A DNA stretch of 46,512 nucleotides from Bacteroidales bacterium (GTDB lineage: Bacteria > Bacteroidota > Bacteroidia > Bacteroidales > UBA932), in NCBI GenBank assembly GCA_009777095.1, contig WRMN01000017.1:1-46512 (forward strand), in the 5' to 3' direction. Position 1 is the first letter of the stretch. The number at the start of each line of letters is the position of its first letter. The notes under the pieces were generated by a model. That model did not search any database. It had not been told where the DNA came from and worked only from the letters and a program-made list of their open reading frames with translations. Positions 34,602-44,700 of the stretch are shown here, one piece after another. A program made the translations under genes and the position numbers.

Positions 34602-35634
34602 TAATATCTTTATACTCTGCCGTCTTCTGCTTGCTGCTTGCTGCCTTCTATCTGTGTGTGCGCACACATCTGCCCATTTTTCACTTACAGCCCCTGTAGA
34701 GGCTGCTATACCCGAAGTTCAAGAAGCAGAAAAGGGTCAACGCTCAATGGATATTGTGGTTGCCCGAGACGGTACCGGAAACTTTCGCAACATACAGGAG
34801 GCCATTAATTCGGTACGCGATTTTCGCCCCGAAGGCCGCGTACGTATCTTTGTGAAAAATGGTCTATATAAAGAAAAAATCATAGTCCCCGCCAACAAAA
34901 CCAATATAAGCTTAGTAGGGGAGAGTGTAGAAAAAACCATCATCACTTGGGACGACCATGCGAAGATTGAAAGTATGGGAACTTTTAAAACCTATACCAT
35001 CTTGATTCAGGGCGATGGCTTTGAGGCCGAAAATATTACCTTTGAGAACAATGCAGAGCAGTTGGGACAGGCTGTGGCAGTGCATATAGAAGCCGATAAG
35101 GTGCAGTTTCGCAATTGCCGACTCTTAGGTAATCAGGACACGCTATATACCGGCAAGGCAGGGGCGCGTCAATATTTCGCCGATTGTTACATCGAAGGGA
35201 CTACCGACTTCATCTTTGGCCCCTCTACCGTTTGGTTTGAAAACTGCACTGTTCACAGTAAGAAAAATTCGTTCATAACTGCAGCTTCTACTCCCGAAGA
35301 TATTGCTTATGGCTATGTCTTCAATCGTTGTACGCTCACCGCAGAGGAGGGCATTGATAAGGTTTATTTAGGACGACCATGGAGGGCTCATGCAGCTGTG
35401 GTGTTTATGTATTGCGATGTGGGCGCACACATTTTGCCTGAAGCTTGGGAAAACTGGCGAAACCCCGAAAATGAAAAAACAGCCCGTTTTTCCGAATATA
35501 GAAATACAGGACTCGGAGCCAATACCTCCGACCGTGTATCTTGGAGTCGCCAACTCTCCGACAAAGAAGCCATAGCCTACACCATAACAAAAGTGTTCGC
35601 ATGTAGTGATGAGTGGCTTCCCGATATAATATGA
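34594..35634 (+). CDS. Pectin methylesterase, CE8 family
   Basis: A 346-residue exported enzyme that removes methyl esters from homogalacturonan, preparing it for pectate lyase and GH28. The signal sequence runs to about ACCLLSVCAHTSA. The beta-helix starts at VVARDGTGNFRNIQEAI. Catalytic motifs are complete: QAVAVHI (Q159), GNQDTLYT (Q181, D182), DFIFG (D205) and YLGRPWR (R261). Its start overlaps the preceding stop by 8 bp, and the GH43 gene follows 4 bp after its own stop. The codons for V21 to T25 coincide with a 14-bp palindrome identical to the core of the susC operators, so a regulator could bind within this gene. Confidence 0.95.
   Translation: MNNNIFILCRLLLAACCLLSVCAHTSAHFSLTAPVEAAIPEVQEAEKGQRSMDIVVARDGTGNFRNIQEAINSVRDFRPEGRVRIFVKNGLYKEKIIVPANKTNISLVGESVEKTIITWDDHAKIESMGTFKTYTILIQGDGFEAENITFENNAEQLGQAVAVHIEADKVQFRNCRLLGNQDTLYTGKAGARQYFADCYIEGTTDFIFGPSTVWFENCTVHSKKNSFITAASTPEDIAYGYVFNRCTLTAEEGIDKVYLGRPWRAHAAVVFMYCDVGAHILPEAWENWRNPENEKTARFSEYRNTGLGANTSDRVSWSRQLSDKEAIAYTITKVFACSDEWLPDII
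34655..34668. promoter_or_regulatory. Intragenic copy of the palindromic operator core
   Basis: TGTGTGCGCACACA is identical to the 14-bp core of the two palindromes before susC, but without the outer T and A pair. It lies 62 bp inside the CE8 gene and is translated as part of the signal sequence. An exact 14-bp match elsewhere in 46 kb is unlikely by chance. Whether it is bound is unknown. Confidence 0.5.
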
Positions 35635-35638
35635 AATT

Positions 35639-37285
35639 ATGAGAACTTTTTTTAATAAATTGCCACTTATCAATTGCCTATTGTCAATTATCTGCTGCCT
35701 ATTGGCGACCACCTCTTGGTCTCAGTCAAAGGTCTGGGTGGCCGATCAGGGTAACGGAACTTATAAAAACCCTGTGCTGCATGCCGACTACTCCGACCCT
35801 GATGTATGTCGGGTAGGTGATGATTATTACATGGTCTCATCGAGTTTTAACTGTGTTCCTGGCTTACAAATCTTGCATTCTAACGATTTGGTGAACTGGA
35901 CGATTGTTGGCGCAGCCATAAACAAACTTGTTCCATTTGATGTTTTTGCCAAACCACAGCATGGTAATGGAGTATGGGCGCCTTCTATCCGTTATTATGC
36001 AGGACATTTTTATATTTATTACGGCGATCCTGATTACGGTATTTACATGACTAAGGCTGAAAAAGCCGAAGGTCCCTGGGAGCCTTTAGTGCTGGTAAAA
36101 TCAGGTAAGGGACTGATAGATCCCTGCCCGCTGTGGGACGACGATGGCCGTGTGTATTTGGTGCATGCTTATGCCGGCAGCCGTGCCGGAATTAAAAGCC
36201 TGCTGGCGGTAACCTGCCTTTCAGCCGATGGTGCACAGGCAGTAGGCGATAGCCGAATTATTTACGATGGACACGAGGTTGACCCTACCGTAGAAGGGCC
36301 TAAATTCTATAAATATAATGGCTATTACTATATCTTTGCTCCTGCGGGAGGCGTTGCTACCGGTTGGCAGATAGCTCTGCGGTCGAAAAATGTTTTTGGT
36401 CCTTATGAGCGTAAGATGGTGATGGCGCAGGGAACAACTGCAATTAACGGTCCGCATCAGGGCGCTTGGGTTGATACGCCCACCGGCGAACATTGGTTTC
36501 TGCATTTTCAAGATATAGGTGTCTATGGACGTGTGGTACACCTGCAACCGATGAACTGGGCAAACGAATGGCCAATCATCGGAATTGATAATGACGGTGA
36601 TGGTTGCGGCGAGCCGATGTTGACCGGCAAAAAGCCCAATGTGGGCAAGTCTTATCCTATTGCCACCCCTGCCGAAAGCGATGAGTTTACCACGCCTACC
36701 TTAGGTCTCCAGTGGCAATGGCATGCCAACCCGCAAGACTGGTGGGCTTATAACAATACGGCGGAAAGCTGCCTGCAACTCTATACCGTGCCTGTCCCGT
36801 CCGATTACCGCAACCTCTACGATGTGCCGAATCTCTTGCTGCAAAAATGGCCTGCGCCCGAATTTACCGTAACTTGTAAATTGGAATTTCGCCCTAATAC
36901 AGAAATACAAGGCGAAAGGGTAGGCTTGGTGGTGATGGGCCTCGACTATGCGCAACTCTCGCTGACCTCCGACAAAGACGATTGGAGCTTGGCGCAGGGA
37001 ACTTGCCTCGCTGCCGATAAAGGTAATGCCGAGGTAATCAATGAAAGTGTTTCGGTGAAAAGCAATACGCCGCTATATTTGCGGGTAAAGGTTGTAAAAG
37101 GCGGCGTATGTGATTTCAGCTATAGCCTCGACAATGAAAAATTTCTGCCTATAGGCGCTTCCTTTACCGCTAAAGAAGGCAAATGGATTGGCGCTAAGGT
37201 TGGCTTATTTGCTACCCGCTCCATAGCCAACAACGACGGCGGCTGCGCAAAAGTAGAATGGTTCAGGATAATAAATAATGAATAA
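35639..37285 (+). CDS. GH43-family glycosidase (arabinofuranosidase/xylosidase type)
   Basis: A 548-residue secreted GH43 enzyme with a five-bladed propeller and a C-terminal beta-sandwich of the kind found in beta-xylosidases (about residues 340-548, EFTTPTLGLQWQWHANP onward). The signal sequence ends near LLATTSWSQ. The general base is D53 in ADYSDPDVCRVGDDYYMV, the probable transition-state Asp is in GKGLIDPCPLWDDDG, and the general acid is E219 in DPTVEGPKFYKYNGYYYIF. It would trim neutral side chains such as arabinose, xylose or galactose from pectin; the exact sugar cannot be told. The start lies 4 bp after the CE8 stop. Confidence 0.92.
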   Translation: MRTFFNKLPLINCLLSIICCLLATTSWSQSKVWVADQGNGTYKNPVLHADYSDPDVCRVGDDYYMVSSSFNCVPGLQILHSNDLVNWTIVGAAINKLVPFDVFAKPQHGNGVWAPSIRYYAGHFYIYYGDPDYGIYMTKAEKAEGPWEPLVLVKSGKGLIDPCPLWDDDGRVYLVHAYAGSRAGIKSLLAVTCLSADGAQAVGDSRIIYDGHEVDPTVEGPKFYKYNGYYYIFAPAGGVATGWQIALRSKNVFGPYERKMVMAQGTTAINGPHQGAWVDTPTGEHWFLHFQDIGVYGRVVHLQPMNWANEWPIIGIDNDGDGCGEPMLTGKKPNVGKSYPIATPAESDEFTTPTLGLQWQWHANPQDWWAYNNTAESCLQLYTVPVPSDYRNLYDVPNLLLQKWPAPEFTVTCKLEFRPNTEIQGERVGLVVMGLDYAQLSLTSDKDDWSLAQGTCLAADKGNAEVINESVSVKSNTPLYLRVKVVKGGVCDFSYSLDNEKFLPIGASFTAKEGKWIGAKVGLFATRSIANNDGGCAKVEWFRIINNE

Positions 37286-37311
37286 TTAAATAATAAAATA
37301 CGCCAACAACC

Positions 37312-37332
37312 AACCTCATTGCGAGTCGAAGC
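37312..37332 (+). repeat. Degenerate CATTGCGAG-type repeat between GH43 and GH28
   Basis: CCTCATTGCGAGTCGAAGC in the 89-bp gap looks like a decayed copy of the repeat found in the CE12-PL1 linker, with one base changed and the second GAAG unit lost. It is the only longer gap inside the enzyme operon. Confidence 0.4.
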
Positions 37333-37374
37333 TATCGATTAATTAACAGCTCATCTTAATTCAACGCCCAATTT

Positions 37375-38907
37375 ATGAAAAGTCTCTTCACCTTATTCAT
37401 TCTCATCTCCTCCATTAGCGTCTCGGCTCAACAACAGTCGGTGCTTCCCGATGATTTGTACGAAAATCTTCCTTTCCCGATGGAGAAAATTAAATTACCG
37501 ACATTTCCGAATAATACGGTAAATATTAAAGACTTCGGAGCCAAGGACGATGGTAACACCTTATGTACCGAGGCCTTTGCCAAGGCTATTGATGCTTTGG
37601 CGGCCAAGAACGGAGGTAAGCTGATTGTACCCCGCGGTCTTTGGTTGACAGGCCCTATTGTCCTGAAAAGTAATATCAACTTGCACATTGAAAGGGGAGG
37701 GGTTATTATTTTTAGTCCCGATTTTAGCTTATATCCATTAATTGAAACCTCTTTTGAAGGTTTTGATACCCGCCGCTGCCAATCGCCGCTTTCGGCTAAA
37801 GAAGCAGAAAATATAGCCATCACAGGCGAGGGTGTTATAGACGGCTCCGGAGAGGCTTGGCGTCCGGTAAAAAAAGAAAAAATGACAGATAGGCAGTGGA
37901 AAGAACTGTTGGCATCAGGCGGCGTGTTGAACGATAAACGCAATATATGGTGGCCCACCGCTTCGGCCTTGCATGGCAGCTTAGATGTTATTGACCAGAA
38001 TGTACCTAAGGCAAGAGACGAGGCTGGCTGGTTGGCTATCAAAGACTTTCTGCGGCCGGTAATGGTTAGCTTAGTGAGTTGCAAAAATGTGTGGCTCGAC
38101 GGTGTTACTTTCCAAAATTCTCCGGCTTGGAATATCCACCCGCTGATGTGCGAAAATTTGGTTATCAGCAATCTAACCGTGCGCAATCCTTGGTACTCGC
38201 AGAACGGAGACGGCTTAGACGTGGAAAGCTGCAAAAATGTAGTGGTATATAACAGCAATTTTGATGTAGGAGACGATGCTATCTGCATTAAGTCAGGAAA
38301 GAACGAGGACGGCCGCAGAAGAGCAATGCCTACCGAAAACCTTATTGTGAAAGGCTGTGTAGTGTATCACGGACATGGTGGCTTTGTGGTGGGAAGCGAA
38401 ATGAGCGGCGGTGTGAGGAATGTGAAAGTAAGTGAATGTACTTTCATGGGAACCGATGTGGGACTGCGTTTCAAGAGTACGCGAGGCCGCGGCGGTATAG
38501 TGGAAAATATTTGGATTTCCGACATCAATATGACCAACATTCCTGCCGAACCGCTGTTGTTCGACCTGTTCTATGGCGGTAAATCAGCCATAGAAGCTAA
38601 GGAGGACGAGGCCGCCGGACTTAGCGTAAAAAGTACGCTAAGTATGCCGATAGACGAAACTACCCCGCAATTCCGTAATATTAATATTAAGAATATCGTC
38701 TGTAAAGGCGCAGGAAGAGCTATGTATTTCAATGGACTTCCCGAAATGAATGTGAAAAATGTAAGCCTTGAGAACGTGTATATCCAAGCGGATACTGGCG
38801 CAGTAATTTCCGAAACAGATGGCATTACCATTAAAAATGTTACCATTGTGCCCAAAATCGGCGACCCGATAATTTTTAAAAACACCAAAAACATTAATGA
38901 ACAATGA
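37375..38907 (+). CDS. GH28 polygalacturonase, secreted
   Basis: The second GH28 enzyme of the locus, 510 residues, with a signal peptide (MKSLFTLFILISSISVSAQ). The active-site set is N277-G-D279 (SQNGDG), D300-D301 (VGDDAICIKSG), H334 (YHGHGGFVVGSE) and R365-x-K367 (RFKST). An insertion around residues 160-225 (including WRPVKKEKMTDRQWKELLASG and IWWPTASALHGSLDVIDQN) distinguishes it from the first GH28 and resembles exo-acting members. That suggests the two have complementary specificities, but this is inference. Its stop overlaps the GH105 start by 4 bp (ATGA). Confidence 0.94.
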   Translation: MKSLFTLFILISSISVSAQQQSVLPDDLYENLPFPMEKIKLPTFPNNTVNIKDFGAKDDGNTLCTEAFAKAIDALAAKNGGKLIVPRGLWLTGPIVLKSNINLHIERGGVIIFSPDFSLYPLIETSFEGFDTRRCQSPLSAKEAENIAITGEGVIDGSGEAWRPVKKEKMTDRQWKELLASGGVLNDKRNIWWPTASALHGSLDVIDQNVPKARDEAGWLAIKDFLRPVMVSLVSCKNVWLDGVTFQNSPAWNIHPLMCENLVISNLTVRNPWYSQNGDGLDVESCKNVVVYNSNFDVGDDAICIKSGKNEDGRRRAMPTENLIVKGCVVYHGHGGFVVGSEMSGGVRNVKVSECTFMGTDVGLRFKSTRGRGGIVENIWISDINMTNIPAEPLLFDLFYGGKSAIEAKEDEAAGLSVKSTLSMPIDETTPQFRNINIKNIVCKGAGRAMYFNGLPEMNVKNVSLENVYIQADTGAVISETDGITIKNVTIVPKIGDPIIFKNTKNINEQ

Positions 38908-40079
38908 AAACCCTATCAACATTATCTGTCTGTTTACTCCTTATTGCTGCTTGTTCGCACTCTCAGCCATGGGCTGTGCGTATGGCCGAAGCGGAAATGA
39001 CGCGCAATCCCGAAGCTTGGCAACTTGATTTTCAAAAAAAACCAAAATGGGACTATACTTTTGGATTAGAAGGCTTGGCCTTTATTCAATTAAGTGAAAA
39101 AATCGGAGACGCTAAATATTTCGACTATATTGAAGCGTATACCGATATGATGATTAATGAAGCGGGCGAAATCAAAACATATAAAACGAGCAATTATAAC
39201 ATTGACCACCTGAATTCGGGAAAAATGTTGTGGATTATTTATGACAAGACCCAAAAGGAAAAGTATAAAAAAGCCTTGGATATGCTGCGCGACCAAATTA
39301 ATACCCACCCGAGGACGAACGAAGGCGGCTTCTGGCACAAGGCGCGCTATCCCTATCAGATGTGGCTCGACGGACTCTATATGGGAGCGCCTTTTTATGC
39401 CGAATGTATTCAGCGTAACCAAGAGCCTGAGGAACTGTACGATGATGTGATTGACCAGTTTATTTTCGTTGCCCGCCGCACCTTCGATCCGACTACAGGC
39501 TTATACCGTCATGCATGGGACGAAAGCCGCGAACAGGCTTGGGCTGACCCCGAGACAGGACAGGCCTCGGAGGTATGGGGACGAGCTATGGGCTGGTTCG
39601 CCATGGCCTTAGTCGATGTGCTTGATTTTATTCCTTTGGAGCATTCCCGCCGCGACTCGCTGATTAATATCCTGAATACTGTAGCCCAAGGCATCAAACA
39701 ATACCAAGACCAGACTACCGGAGTATGGTGGCAGGTAATGGATAAAGGTGGCGATGAAGGTAACTACTTAGAAGCCACTTGTTCAGCTATGTTTACTTAC
39801 ACTTTGTTGAAAGCAGTGAAACATAATTACATAAATAATGCTTACCTTAGTGTCGCCAAAACAGGCTATCAGGGAATATTGGATAACTTTATTGAAGTGG
39901 AGGGAAATGGCTTGCTGAACCTTACCCAATGTTGCGCTGTAGCGGGTTTGGGCGGCGAACCTTATCGTATGGGCACCTACGACTATTACTTGAGTGAGCC
40001 GATAAGAAGCAATGATGCCAAAGGCGTAGGCCCATTTATTATGGCAAGTATCTTATATGATGAAATTATAAAAAAATAA
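38904..40079 (+). CDS. GH105 unsaturated galacturonyl hydrolase
   Basis: 391 residues of the GH105 (YteR-like) alpha6/alpha6 barrel family, which removes the 4,5-unsaturated uronic acid left at chain ends by pectate or rhamnogalacturonan lyases. A lipoprotein signal (LLLIAACSHS, Cys17) places it in the periplasm. The catalytic Asp is D156 in YPYQMWLDGLYMGAPFYAE. NSGKMLW, AWDESREQAW, WGRAMGWFAMALVDVLDF and YLEATCSAMF are also conserved. It fits directly downstream of the two PL1 enzymes in the pathway. It overlaps the GH28 stop by 4 bp and precedes uxaC by 12 bp. Confidence 0.94.
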   Translation: MKTLSTLSVCLLLIAACSHSQPWAVRMAEAEMTRNPEAWQLDFQKKPKWDYTFGLEGLAFIQLSEKIGDAKYFDYIEAYTDMMINEAGEIKTYKTSNYNIDHLNSGKMLWIIYDKTQKEKYKKALDMLRDQINTHPRTNEGGFWHKARYPYQMWLDGLYMGAPFYAECIQRNQEPEELYDDVIDQFIFVARRTFDPTTGLYRHAWDESREQAWADPETGQASEVWGRAMGWFAMALVDVLDFIPLEHSRRDSLINILNTVAQGIKQYQDQTTGVWWQVMDKGGDEGNYLEATCSAMFTYTLLKAVKHNYINNAYLSVAKTGYQGILDNFIEVEGNGLLNLTQCCAVAGLGGEPYRMGTYDYYLSEPIRSNDAKGVGPFIMASILYDEIIKK

Positions 40080-40091
40080 AAATAGAAAATT

Positions 40092-41498
40092 ATGAAAGCT
40101 TTTATGGACGAAAACTTCTTGTTGCAAACCAAAACAGCCCAAGACTTGTATCATCAACATGCGGCGAAAATGCCGATTATCGACTATCATTGCCACCTCG
40201 TCCCTGAACACATAGCCAAAGACCGTAAGTTCGACAATCTTGGTCAAATTTGGCTGGAAGGCGACCACTATAAATGGCGCGCCATGCGTGCCAATGGTGT
40301 GGAAGAACGCTTTTGTACCGGCAATGCCTCCGACTGGGAAAAATTTGAACAATGGGCGGCTACAGTGCCTTACACCATGCGTAACCCCCTTTATCACTGG
40401 ACACATCTGGAGTTACAGACAGCCTTCGGCGTAAATAAAATATTGAACCCTTCTACCGCTAAGGAAATATATGATGAATGTACGGCAAAACTCCGCACTC
40501 CCGAATATTCAGCGCGAGGCCTGATGCGCAAGTTTAATGTCAAGGTGGTATGTACTACCGATGATCCCGTAGATACATTGGAACATCATCTTGCTTTAAA
40601 GAAAGAGGGTTTCGACATTAAAATATTGCCGACTTGGCGCCCCGACAAGGCGATGATGGTGGAAAATCCAACAAATTATTGTTCGTATATCGAACAATTG
40701 GCGAAAGTATCAGGCGTGAAAATCAGCAAATATGCCGATCTGATTACCGCCTTGCGTAAGCGCCACGACTTCTTTGCCGAGGTGGGCTGCAAGTTGAGCG
40801 ACCATGGTATCGAGGAGTTTTATGCCGAAGATTATACGCAGACCGAAATTGATACTATCTTCAACAAAGTGTGTGGTGGTGCGGCTTTAACCAAAGAAGA
40901 AATCCTGAAATTTAAATCGGCTATGCTTTTTGAATTTGCTGTGATGGACTGGGAGAAGGGCTGGACACAGCAGTTCCACTATGGTTGTATCCGTAATAAC
41001 AGCACTCGCCTCTTCAATAAATTGGGTCCCGATACAGGTTTCGATTCTATTGGCGATTTTACGGTGGCGCAAAGTTTGTCGAAATTCCTGAACCGCTTGG
41101 ATATGCAGAATAAACTGACTAAGACTGTTCTATATAACCTCAATCCCCGCGATAACTATTTAATTGGAACTATGATCGGCAATTTCCAAGATGGCAGTGT
41201 AGCCGGCAAGATGCAATTCGGTTCCGGTTGGTGGTTCATGGATCAACAAATCGGCATGATTAACCAAATGAATGCCTTATCCACTATGGGCTTGTTGAGT
41301 CGTTTTGTGGGCATGCTCACCGACTCGCGCAGCTTCTTATCCTACCCGCGGCATGAATATTTCCGCCGAATCCTCTGCAACCTTATAGGCAATGATGTGG
41401 AAAATGGCGAAATCCCCGCTTCCGAAATGGAATTTGTAGGCCAAATGGTAGAAAACATCTGCTACAACAACGCAAAAGAATTTTTCAGGTTTGAGTAG
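40092..41498 (+). CDS. uxaC: Uronate isomerase
   Basis: A 468-residue cytoplasmic enzyme of the amidohydrolase-fold uronate isomerase family that converts D-galacturonate to D-tagaturonate (and D-glucuronate to D-fructuronate). Family marks are MPIIDYHCHLVPEHIA with the metal-binding HxH, CTTDDPVDTLEHH, LPTWRPDKA, QFHYGCIRNN and SYPRHEYFRRILC. Length is normal. It is the last gene of the enzyme operon. Its product tagaturonate is the substrate of the UxaE-type epimerase encoded at the other end of the locus. The later steps (fructuronate reductase, mannonate dehydratase, KDG kinase and aldolase) are not in the window. Confidence 0.97.
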   Translation: MKAFMDENFLLQTKTAQDLYHQHAAKMPIIDYHCHLVPEHIAKDRKFDNLGQIWLEGDHYKWRAMRANGVEERFCTGNASDWEKFEQWAATVPYTMRNPLYHWTHLELQTAFGVNKILNPSTAKEIYDECTAKLRTPEYSARGLMRKFNVKVVCTTDDPVDTLEHHLALKKEGFDIKILPTWRPDKAMMVENPTNYCSYIEQLAKVSGVKISKYADLITALRKRHDFFAEVGCKLSDHGIEEFYAEDYTQTEIDTIFNKVCGGAALTKEEILKFKSAMLFEFAVMDWEKGWTQQFHYGCIRNNSTRLFNKLGPDTGFDSIGDFTVAQSLSKFLNRLDMQNKLTKTVLYNLNPRDNYLIGTMIGNFQDGSVAGKMQFGSGWWFMDQQIGMINQMNALSTMGLLSRFVGMLTDSRSFLSYPRHEYFRRILCNLIGNDVENGEIPASEMEFVGQMVENICYNNAKEFFRFE

Positions 41499-41697
41499 GG
41501 ACGGATAACGGGGTGGTGGCTTCCACTGAATGTCCTGCGGGGTTGTAACTTGCAAATTCGCACTGCACTTTCTTTACTGAATATCCTTAATTGACTTATA
41601 ATCACAAAGATACAAAACATTATCCAATTAATCAACGGAATTTTAATGCGTTATATTAATTTTTTGTTAAATTTAAACAGTTTCCGAAAAAAAGTTT

Positions 41698-41705
41698 TAT
41701 CTTTG
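41698..41705 (+). promoter_or_regulatory. -7 promoter box of the adhesin gene
   Basis: TATCTTTG matches TAnnTTTG and lies 66 bases before the adhesin ATG, inside a strongly AT-rich stretch. The 273-bp gap (41499-41771) between uxaC and the adhesin gene otherwise holds a GC-richer decayed stretch at 41499-41560, in which I recognise nothing, and no clear terminator. Confidence 0.5.
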
Positions 41706-41771
41706 CTTTTAGATTTTTATTCTATCAATTTTAACTAAAATCTAAATATTAACCTAAAAAACCTACACAAG

Positions 41772-44700
41772 ATGAAAAAATTACTGTTATTTAGCATGGC
41801 ATTATTCTTCCTGATTGGGACAGGATATGCTCAGCGCAGTCTTCCGCCTATTGCGAAAGACCAGACAGAGCGTTTGCATCAGGACACCGGAACAAAGTCT
41901 TCCGACCCGATGCAGGCTAATCAACTTGCGGAGTCGAAGATTCCGTACTATTTACAAAGAGGGAATGAATCGCCGCCCTCCAGAACTCCGACATCGCTGT
42001 CGGTTACTTATAATATGACCTGTGACGAGGCGCTCTTGACCTGGGACTCTCCGGCAAGAGGACGTGCAGTCGCTCCACTTGCAGGTAATAACAGCAGTAG
42101 CGAAAAATACATCGTTACTATGGTGGACGGCGAAAAAGTGCTCACAAAACCGGAACAGGCGACAGGGCTAACAACCAGCCGGACAGCTACAGGCCAAGCA
42201 GCGATGAGAAACTCAGCGCCGAGGGCCTCCGCGCCCACACCTCCACGCGCATCACGCGGCATGGTGAATGTTACCTTAGAAGCCCACGATGTGTGGGGCG
42301 ATGGGAGCGGTTTCCAACTACTGTTGGATGAAACAGCTACGCAATTCGGGCTCGGTATTCCTGCCACATCACCTTTAACAACAAGTTGTTCAGGTATTCC
42401 TGCTACACTGTACGATATATTCTCACATAAAATTCCGACAGCTGCCAACCCAGCATGTACATCAACAAACATTGTATTTGACGGATTTGTAACTATTCAA
42501 ATACCGGCAGGTACTTATGATTGGTGTATTGCTAACCCATGTCCCGGTGATCGTATATGGATTGTAGGTTCTAGTGGCCCCACCGGAACGGAAGGCCGTC
42601 GTGATAATTACGTGTTTGAAGACGGTTATGATTATCATTTTGAGCTTTTCCTTGTTAACGGCGGTATGGATGGCGATGCTGTTCAAATTACTACCACGCT
42701 TGCCGGCGACCCCTGTGATGCTATTACAGGACTTACTATAAACGTTACCGACAACGATGTTGAATTAAACTGGACAGCTCCGGGCAGCGCTCCCGATCAT
42801 TATGAGGTACTTCGCAACGGAACCTCTATGGGAACTCTTACAGCAACTTCTTATACCGAACTGAGCGTTCCCAGTGGTGAATATACTTATTGTGTGAAAG
42901 CCATGTACGCCGGCACCTGCATTCCGCAGAGCGTATGCACTGCGCCCACCATGGTCGGCGATATGTGCTACATCACAATTGCAATGCAAGACGATTGGGG
43001 AGATGGTTGGAACGGTGCTCAAATTACTGTTATGGCCGGAGGTACCACCTACGGCGTGGCCACCTTATCAGGCGGCGCTGCCGGCACGGCAACCATATTA
43101 GTGCCGTCCGGAAGCGTGGAATTTCATTGGACAACAGGAATGTATGATGACGAATGTTCTTTCACTGTTTACGATGTCAGCGATATACCACTCTATAATT
43201 GTAGTGACGGTTCAACTTTAAGCAGCGGATTGTTCTATACCGCCACCGACCCCTGCTATATACAGTATTACAACGTTTACTGCGATGGCGTTCCTGCTGC
43301 TTCCAGCATAACAGGTATTTCTTATATTCATACCGGATTTGATCCTACTTCCGGCCATACCTGGACAGTTACCGCCATTAACGGCGGCACCGAGTCAGCG
43401 CCGGCCGAGGTATCGGAAGGTCCTTGCAACGATGGTTGCCCCTGGGATTTTATAGGCGCAGGTACCTTAACAACCTATATGTTCCCGACAAATACTTTCT
43501 ACAGGTATAGCTATACCCAGCAAATATTTGAAGATTCTGATTTGGGCAGTCCCGGTCTTAAGGAAATAACGAGCATAGCCTTCCAGTATATCCATGCCAC
43601 TCCGATAACCCGACCGAGCTTTACCATCTATCTCGGCAATACCGTAAAATCAAGTTTCGCTTCAAATTCCGATTGGGTTCCTGTAGGCGATATGGAAATA
43701 GTATATTCCGGAACACCCCTGCTCTTGGACAATACCGGTACGGATAACTGGGTGCAAATAACCTTAGACAGTCCCTTCACTTACACCGGAGGCAATTTGG
43801 TAGTCTGCGTTCTTGATAATGACGGCAGTTACATAAACAGTAATCCGCGCTTTACGGCTCACGCCACGCCTAATAATAAAACGCTACGTATCGGGACTGA
43901 TGGTGCAGCTGTTAGTCCGGCAAGTCCGTCAACCGGCACCTTAGTAGCGGAACGCAATAACGTGGCCTTTAAGTTCTGCGATGTAGTACCACCCTGCGCT
44001 CCCTCGCCAACCGGCTTAACGGCAAGCTACGACGCCTCCTGCGAAGTTGAATTAAACTGGACAGAACCGGCCGGAGGTCCTTATACCTATAACATATATT
44101 GTGACGACCTCCTCGTTATTGCAGCAGTGTCGGGAAGCAGCTATGCTTACAGCAGTTTTGATCCTCTTGCGCCACATACATGGACGGTTGCTACCGATTG
44201 CAGCGGTACTGATGCGCCCTTCCCTGCTACAGTTGCGCTTTCAGCCTGCACTGTTACCGGCGGACCAACAAACATGGCGGTAACTTATAATCTGACCTGC
44301 GACGAGGTGCTCTTGACCTGGGATTCTCCGGCAAGAGGACGTGCAGTTGCTCTTCCGACAGACAATAATAGCAGTAGCGACGAATACATAGTTACTATGG
44401 TGGACGGCGAAAAAGTGCTCACCAAACCGGAACGGGCGACAGGGCTAACAGCTAGCCGGACATCGGGACAGACGATAAATAATATGCCGTGGCAACCACA
44501 ACGCACTCGCGCCAATAGAGCAACCACCATCTTCTCGGAAGGATTTGAAAGTACGTCAGATAATGGTACTTATACTAGTAGCTCCGGTGACACTTTTTAT
44601 GGTCCATTACCCACAGGATGGACACTGTCTGCACCGGATACATGGAGATCTTATGATAATTTATCGAATGTCGAGGGGTGTGGAGACAATTTTCCCGCTT

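Noticed and set aside
37428-38288. Long 286-residue frame antisense to the second GH28 gene
   Set aside because: The sense frame has the full GH28 active-site set. The antisense protein has no recognisable domain and is a codon-bias shadow.
41605-41612. -7-like box (TATCTTTG) on the - strand in the uxaC-adhesin gap
   Set aside because: It would drive transcription antisense into uxaC, and no credible - strand gene lies there. It could be a relic of a lost gene or chance in AT-rich DNA.
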